A stretch of DNA of 34,299 bases from an uncultured Eubacterium sp. (GTDB lineage: Bacteria > Bacillota > Clostridia > Lachnospirales > Lachnospiraceae). Numbering within the stretch: the stretch's first letter is position 1; each line of letters starts with the position of its first letter. Location of the stretch: contig CAKRGF010000029.1 in NCBI GenBank assembly GCA_934322085.1, positions 1 to 34,299 on the forward strand, given 5' to 3'. Below, piece after piece: positions 31,072 through 34,299 of this stretch. A program made the position numbers and the translations under genes. The notes under the pieces are model-generated. The model was not told the origin of the DNA, did not search any database, and saw nothing but the letters and a program-made list of their open reading frames with translations.

Positions 31072-31722
31072 TTATTTTACTTTAACTGTTACCTTTTTGC
31101 TGGATACCTGATTTACGCTTTTTGCCCAGACCTTCACTTTCTGTCCTTTTTTCAACTTCTTGATTTTAACAGAAAATTTGCCCTTGGCATCTGCGATTAC
31201 AGTACGCAGAGTTTTTCCACGTTTTACATAGACACGGACATTGGCGCTTGTCTTCCCGGCAACGATACCCTTTTTACTCTTAATCTTCTTTACAACCGGC
31301 TTTTTCGGTGCATTCATGTCTTTAATCACAAATGTCATGGAATCGCCAGCCCATTCGCCTTTCGTGTAAAGATGGAGATAATAAGTACCCTTCTGCAACG
31401 TCATTTTTTTCTTTAATGTCCAATCCTGTGAACCGTTCATATGCTCATCTTTGGTTCCTTCATAAAGAACACTTCCACTCGCACCGATAATTTCAAAATA
31501 ACCGGCATCATAAGCTGCATCCAGCATGATTTTTGTCTTACTCTTCAGTGTAAACTTATAAAAAGTCTCACTGCTTACCGGCAGAGAAGCCGTATACTTA
31601 CTATTTAATACCATCGGCTTACTCTCATTCACCGTAGCTGCTCCAGCATTTACTGGGCAAAAAATGGCAACAGCCATTGCAAAAGCAAGTGCTTTTGCAC
31701 AATTTCTCATTCCTTTTTTCAT
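31072..31722 (-). CDS. Small secreted protein with PPC-like and Ig-like domains
   Basis: This is an exported protein of 216 residues with no recognised enzymatic domain. The start is ATG at 31722 (MKKGMRNCAKALAF), because GGAG lies six bases upstream and a clear signal peptide follows, ending near NAGAA. An earlier in-frame start at 31767 lies within the upstream hairpin. Residues ~35-130 look like a pre-peptidase C-terminal (PPC)-type beta sandwich (FYKFTLKSKTKIMLDAA, then LQKGTYYLHLYT). Residues ~135-216 are a lysine-rich bacterial Ig-like domain (KGKFSVKIKKLKKGQKVKVWA). No anchor is present, but its strong positive charge could hold it to the wall. It sits between pgk and tpiA, an unusual place for a secreted protein. 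Confidence 0.75.
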   Translation of the reverse strand: MKKGMRNCAKALAFAMAVAIFCPVNAGAATVNESKPMVLNSKYTASLPVSSETFYKFTLKSKTKIMLDAAYDAGYFEIIGASGSVLYEGTKDEHMNGSQDWTLKKKMTLQKGTYYLHLYTKGEWAGDSMTFVIKDMNAPKKPVVKKIKSKKGIVAGKTSANVRVYVKRGKTLRTVIADAKGKFSVKIKKLKKGQKVKVWAKSVNQVSSKKVTVKVK

Positions 31723-31740
31723 TTTTTTCTCCAAAAATTT

Positions 31741-31769
31741 CTGTGGTGGCATACAAAACACCACCACAG
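31741..31769 (-). other. Hairpin between pgk and the secreted-protein gene
   Basis: CTGTGGTGG (31741-31749) and CCACCACAG (31761-31769) form a perfect 9-bp stem with an 11-base loop. On the minus strand AAATTTTTGGAG follows, so the ribosome binding site of the next gene lies just after it. It could be a weak terminator or an mRNA-stabilising element. Confidence 0.55.
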
Positions 31770-31787
31770 TCCAATCATTATCTTTAA

Positions 31788-32984
31788 TTATTTGTCGTTT
31801 GCTGCTGCAACACCCGGAAGTTCTTTTCCTTCCAAGAACTCAAGGGAAGCACCACCACCGGTAGAAATATGTGTCATCTTGTCACCAAATCCAAGGTTGT
31901 TACAAGCAGAAGCACTATCACCACCACCAATAATCGTTGTAGCATCCGTTAAATCTGCCATTGCCTGAGCAACTGCAATCGTTCCTTTTGCAAAGTTTGG
32001 CATTTCAAAACATCCCATCGGTCCATTCCAAACAACTGTCTTTGCGCCTTTGATGGCATCTGCAAACAATTTGCATGTCTTAGGTCCGATATCCAGACCT
32101 TCCATGTCATCCGGAATACCACCGCGCTCAACAACTTTGAAGTTTGCATCGTTTGAGAAATCATCCGCTACTATATTATCTAGAGGAATCAAAAGTTTAA
32201 CTCCTTTTTCTTCTGCTTTCTTCTCCATGTCAAGTGCATACTGTTTGTAATCCTCTTCCAAAAGAGATTTACCAACTGGCTCACCATGGGCAGCCATGAA
32301 TGTATATGCCATTCCACCACCGATAATCAAAGTATCTACTTTATCCAAAAGATTCTCAATTACCGGAATCTTGGAAGAAACTTTGGCACCACCAAGGATT
32401 GCAACAAATGGTCTCTCCGGATTATTTACTGCATTTCCAAGGAAATCGATTTCTTTCTGCATCAGGTAACCAACAACAGCTGTATCTACATATTTGGTAA
32501 CACCTACGTTTGAGCAGTGTGCTCTATGAGCAGTACCAAATGCATCGTTTACGAAAACATCAGCCAAAGAAGCGAGGTCTTTGGAGAAAGCATCTTCGTT
32601 CTTTGTCTCTTCTGCACGATAACGTGTATTCTCAAGAAGAATTACATCGCCATCTTTCATAGCAGCAACAGCAGCTTTTGCATTTTCACCAACTACGTTA
32701 TCATCTGCTGCAAATTTTACTTCCTGTCCCAAAAGTTCAGAAAGACGAACAGCAACCGGTGCTAAAGAAAGTTCCGGCTTCGGCTCTCCTTTTGGCTTAC
32801 CAAGGTGGGAGCAAAGAATAATTTTACCACCGTCAGCAATCAACTTCTTAATTGTAGGAAGTGCTGCTACCAGACGGTTTTCATCTGTGATTTTGCCATC
32901 CTGAAGTGGTACGTTAAAGTCACAGCGTACTAATACGCGCTGACCTTTTACATTAATATCATCTACTGATTTTTTATTTAACAT
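31788..32984 (-). CDS. pgk: Phosphoglycerate kinase
   Basis: This enzyme transfers phosphate from 1,3-bisphosphoglycerate to ADP. The product has 398 residues and is complete. It carries VRCDFNVPL, SHLGKPKGE, LLENTRYR, VNDAFGTAHRAH, ILGGAKVSSKI, VWNGPMGCFE, and the C-terminal GGGDSASA and STGGGASLEFLEG. The start is ATG with GGAGG upstream. It lies downstream of gap, with a strong terminator hairpin in the 98-base gap. Confidence 0.98.
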   Translation of the reverse strand: MLNKKSVDDINVKGQRVLVRCDFNVPLQDGKITDENRLVAALPTIKKLIADGGKIILCSHLGKPKGEPKPELSLAPVAVRLSELLGQEVKFAADDNVVGENAKAAVAAMKDGDVILLENTRYRAEETKNEDAFSKDLASLADVFVNDAFGTAHRAHCSNVGVTKYVDTAVVGYLMQKEIDFLGNAVNNPERPFVAILGGAKVSSKIPVIENLLDKVDTLIIGGGMAYTFMAAHGEPVGKSLLEEDYKQYALDMEKKAEEKGVKLLIPLDNIVADDFSNDANFKVVERGGIPDDMEGLDIGPKTCKLFADAIKGAKTVVWNGPMGCFEMPNFAKGTIAVAQAMADLTDATTIIGGGDSASACNNLGFGDKMTHISTGGGASLEFLEGKELPGVAAANDK

Positions 32985-33013
32985 AACAAACCTCCATTTT
33001 AATTATTTCTATG

Positions 33014-33048
33014 AAAAAAGGTCCGGTCCAACCGACCGGACCCTTTTT
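33014..33048 (-). terminator. Intrinsic terminator between gap and pgk
   Basis: GGTCCGGTC (33020-33028) and GACCGGACC (33034-33042) form a perfect 9-bp GC-rich stem with a CAACC loop. On the minus strand it is followed by TTTTTT (33019-33014). As no obvious promoter lies before pgk, partial read-through probably sets a higher gap than pgk level. Confidence 0.85.
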
Positions 33049-33082
33049 GGGATCAATTTCAAACCTTGTCCTAAATCAAGAC

Positions 33083-34099
33083 TTATGCTAACTCGCTGAA
33101 GTATTTGATTGTACGAACCATCTGGCTTGTATAAGAGTTCTCGTTATCATACCAAGATACAACCTGTACTTCGTATGTGTCATCGTCAACTTTGCAAACC
33201 ATTGTCTGAGTTGCATCGAAGAGTGAACCAAATCTCATTCCTACGATATCAGAAGAAACGATTTCGTCTTCATTGTATCCAAAGGACTCTGTAGCTGCTG
33301 CTTTCATAGCGGCATTGATACCATCTACTGTGATGTCTTTTCCTTTAACTACAGCTGTCAAAATTGTTGTAGAACCTGTAGGTGTAGGAACACGCTGAGC
33401 AGAACCAATCAATTTACCATTCAACTCAGGAATTACAAGGCCGATAGCTTTTGCAGCACCTGTGCTGTTAGGAACGATGTTTACTGCTGCTGCACGAGAT
33501 CTTCTGAGGTCACCCTTTCTCTGAGGACCATCAAGAGTCATCTGGTCACCTGTGTAAGCATGGATTGTAACCATGATACCAGACTGGATTGCAGCATATT
33601 TGTTCAATGCATCTGCCATAGGAGCAAGGCAGTTTGTTGTACAAGAAGCTGCGGAGATGATTGTATCATCTGCTTTCAATGTCTCGTGGTTTGTGTTATA
33701 TACGATAGTAGGAAGGTCATTTCCTGCTGGAGCAGAAATAACAACTTTTCTTGCACCTGCATTGATATGAGCCTGTGCTTTTTCTTTGGATGTATAGAAT
33801 CCTGTACACTCCAGAACTACGTCTACACCAAGCTCACCCCATGGGCAGTTGTTTGCATCTGGGAAAGCATAGATTTTAATTTCTTTACCATCTACTGTGA
33901 TGGAATCATCACTTGCAGAAACAGTATCTGCTTTCTCATATTTACCCTGAGAAGAATCATACTTCAAAAGGTGTGCAAGCATCTTAGGGCTTGTCAAATC
34001 GTTAATTGCTACTACTTCATAACCTTCTGCACCAAACATCTGTCTGAATGCAAGACGTCCGATACGTCCAAATCCGTTAATCGCTACTTTTACTGACAT
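33083..34099 (-). CDS. gap: Glyceraldehyde-3-phosphate dehydrogenase
   Basis: This is the NAD-dependent glycolytic GAPDH. The product has 338 residues. The Rossmann start is INGFGRIGRLAFRQ, with D34 in AINDLT favouring NAD. The catalytic C153 is in SAASCTTNCLAP and H180 in VTIHAYTGDQ. The substrate-binding RRSRAAAVNIVPNSTGAAKA and the C-terminal WYDNENSY are intact. The start is ATG with AGGAGG upstream. It is the first gene of the glycolytic cluster. Confidence 0.98.
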   Translation of the reverse strand: MSVKVAINGFGRIGRLAFRQMFGAEGYEVVAINDLTSPKMLAHLLKYDSSQGKYEKADTVSASDDSITVDGKEIKIYAFPDANNCPWGELGVDVVLECTGFYTSKEKAQAHINAGARKVVISAPAGNDLPTIVYNTNHETLKADDTIISAASCTTNCLAPMADALNKYAAIQSGIMVTIHAYTGDQMTLDGPQRKGDLRRSRAAAVNIVPNSTGAAKAIGLVIPELNGKLIGSAQRVPTPTGSTTILTAVVKGKDITVDGINAAMKAAATESFGYNEDEIVSSDIVGMRFGSLFDATQTMVCKVDDDTYEVQVVSWYDNENSYTSQMVRTIKYFSELA

Positions 34100-34164
34100 G
34101 ATATTTCCTCCTAAAAATAGTTAAAATTTTGGTTTGTTAAAAAATATACAAACTTCTAGAACCT

Positions 34165-34193
34165 ATTCTACCCAATTCCGTAATAAAATTCAA
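34165..34193 (-). promoter_or_regulatory. Putative gap promoter
   Basis: On the minus strand TTGAAT (34188-34193) is 17 bases from TAGAAT (34165-34170), about 70 bases upstream of the start codon. The remaining ~100 bases to the window edge are AT-rich with nothing I can name. Confidence 0.6.
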
Positions 34194-34299
34194 GAGTAAA
34201 TTCAAATAATTTGTATTTTTTTTGTAGGATTACAATACATATGTTACAACTGAATATAAAAAAAGCAGAGATACCACTTTTGTGTTATATTTTAATCAC

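Noticed and set aside
33560..34096. Plus-strand frame of 178 codons antisense to gap
   Set aside because: Antisense shadow of a strongly conserved, codon-biased gene, with Cys/Ile-rich nonsense composition and no ribosome binding site.

Overview
The window looks like the chromosome of an anaerobic, fermentative member of the Clostridia, most likely a gut Lachnospiraceae (Bacillota). This rests on the low-to-moderate GC content, strong AGGAGG-type ribosome binding sites, a class III anaerobic ribonucleotide reductase with its activase, a butyryl-CoA:acetate-type CoA-transferase, a 2-hydroxyacyl-CoA dehydratase activase-related protein, a CheV, a secreted GH10 xylanase and Thr/Pro-rich surface linkers. 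The genus cannot be named from the sequence. Almost all genes are on the minus strand. The exceptions are the truncated gene at the left edge, a DeoR-type regulator, and a 34-residue membrane peptide gene found by eye.

Layout. (1) 1-3660: the 3' end of a dehydratase activase-related gene converges on a gene for a sortase-anchored surface protein whose stalk is 16 octapeptide repeats. (2) 3.8-13.6 kb: a long co-directional run. Read in transcription order it holds a membrane-anchored trigger-factor-like chaperone, a small membrane protein, an OmpR-type response regulator and its histidine kinase, a lipoprotein, a PH-domain protein, CheV, a zinc-ribbon single-pass protein, HisH, HisF and uracil-DNA glycosylase. 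(3) 13.7-17.7 kb: leuC, leuD, a hotdog thioesterase, a CoA-transferase and a small Cys-rich protein. (4) 17.8-21.1 kb: nrdD-nrdG-dut, a nucleotide-pool operon with a consensus-like promoter overlapped by a candidate NrdR box. (5) 21.2-26.6 kb: asnS-asnA-iron alcohol dehydrogenase-sigma-like protein-mutY, with two overlapping gene junctions. (6) 26.7-28.6 kb: an accessory patch. It holds a 277-bp imperfect palindrome, a type I toxin-antitoxin-like locus with a shared bidirectional terminator, an orphan DeoR regulator, a GC-rich hairpin cassette bounded by a 13-bp copy of the tRNA-Gly 3' end, and tRNA-Gly(GCC). (7) 28.6-34.3 kb: gap-pgk-secreted protein-tpiA-GH10 xylanase, a glycolytic cluster with two extracytoplasmic genes in it.

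The best candidates for something not routinely annotated are the small Fst/TxpA-like toxin locus with its structured leader beside the 277-bp palindrome (26.7-27.3 kb), the hairpin cassette at tRNA-Gly, and the sigma-like protein that lacks a region 4. No phage integrase, transposase, rRNA or CRISPR array was seen.
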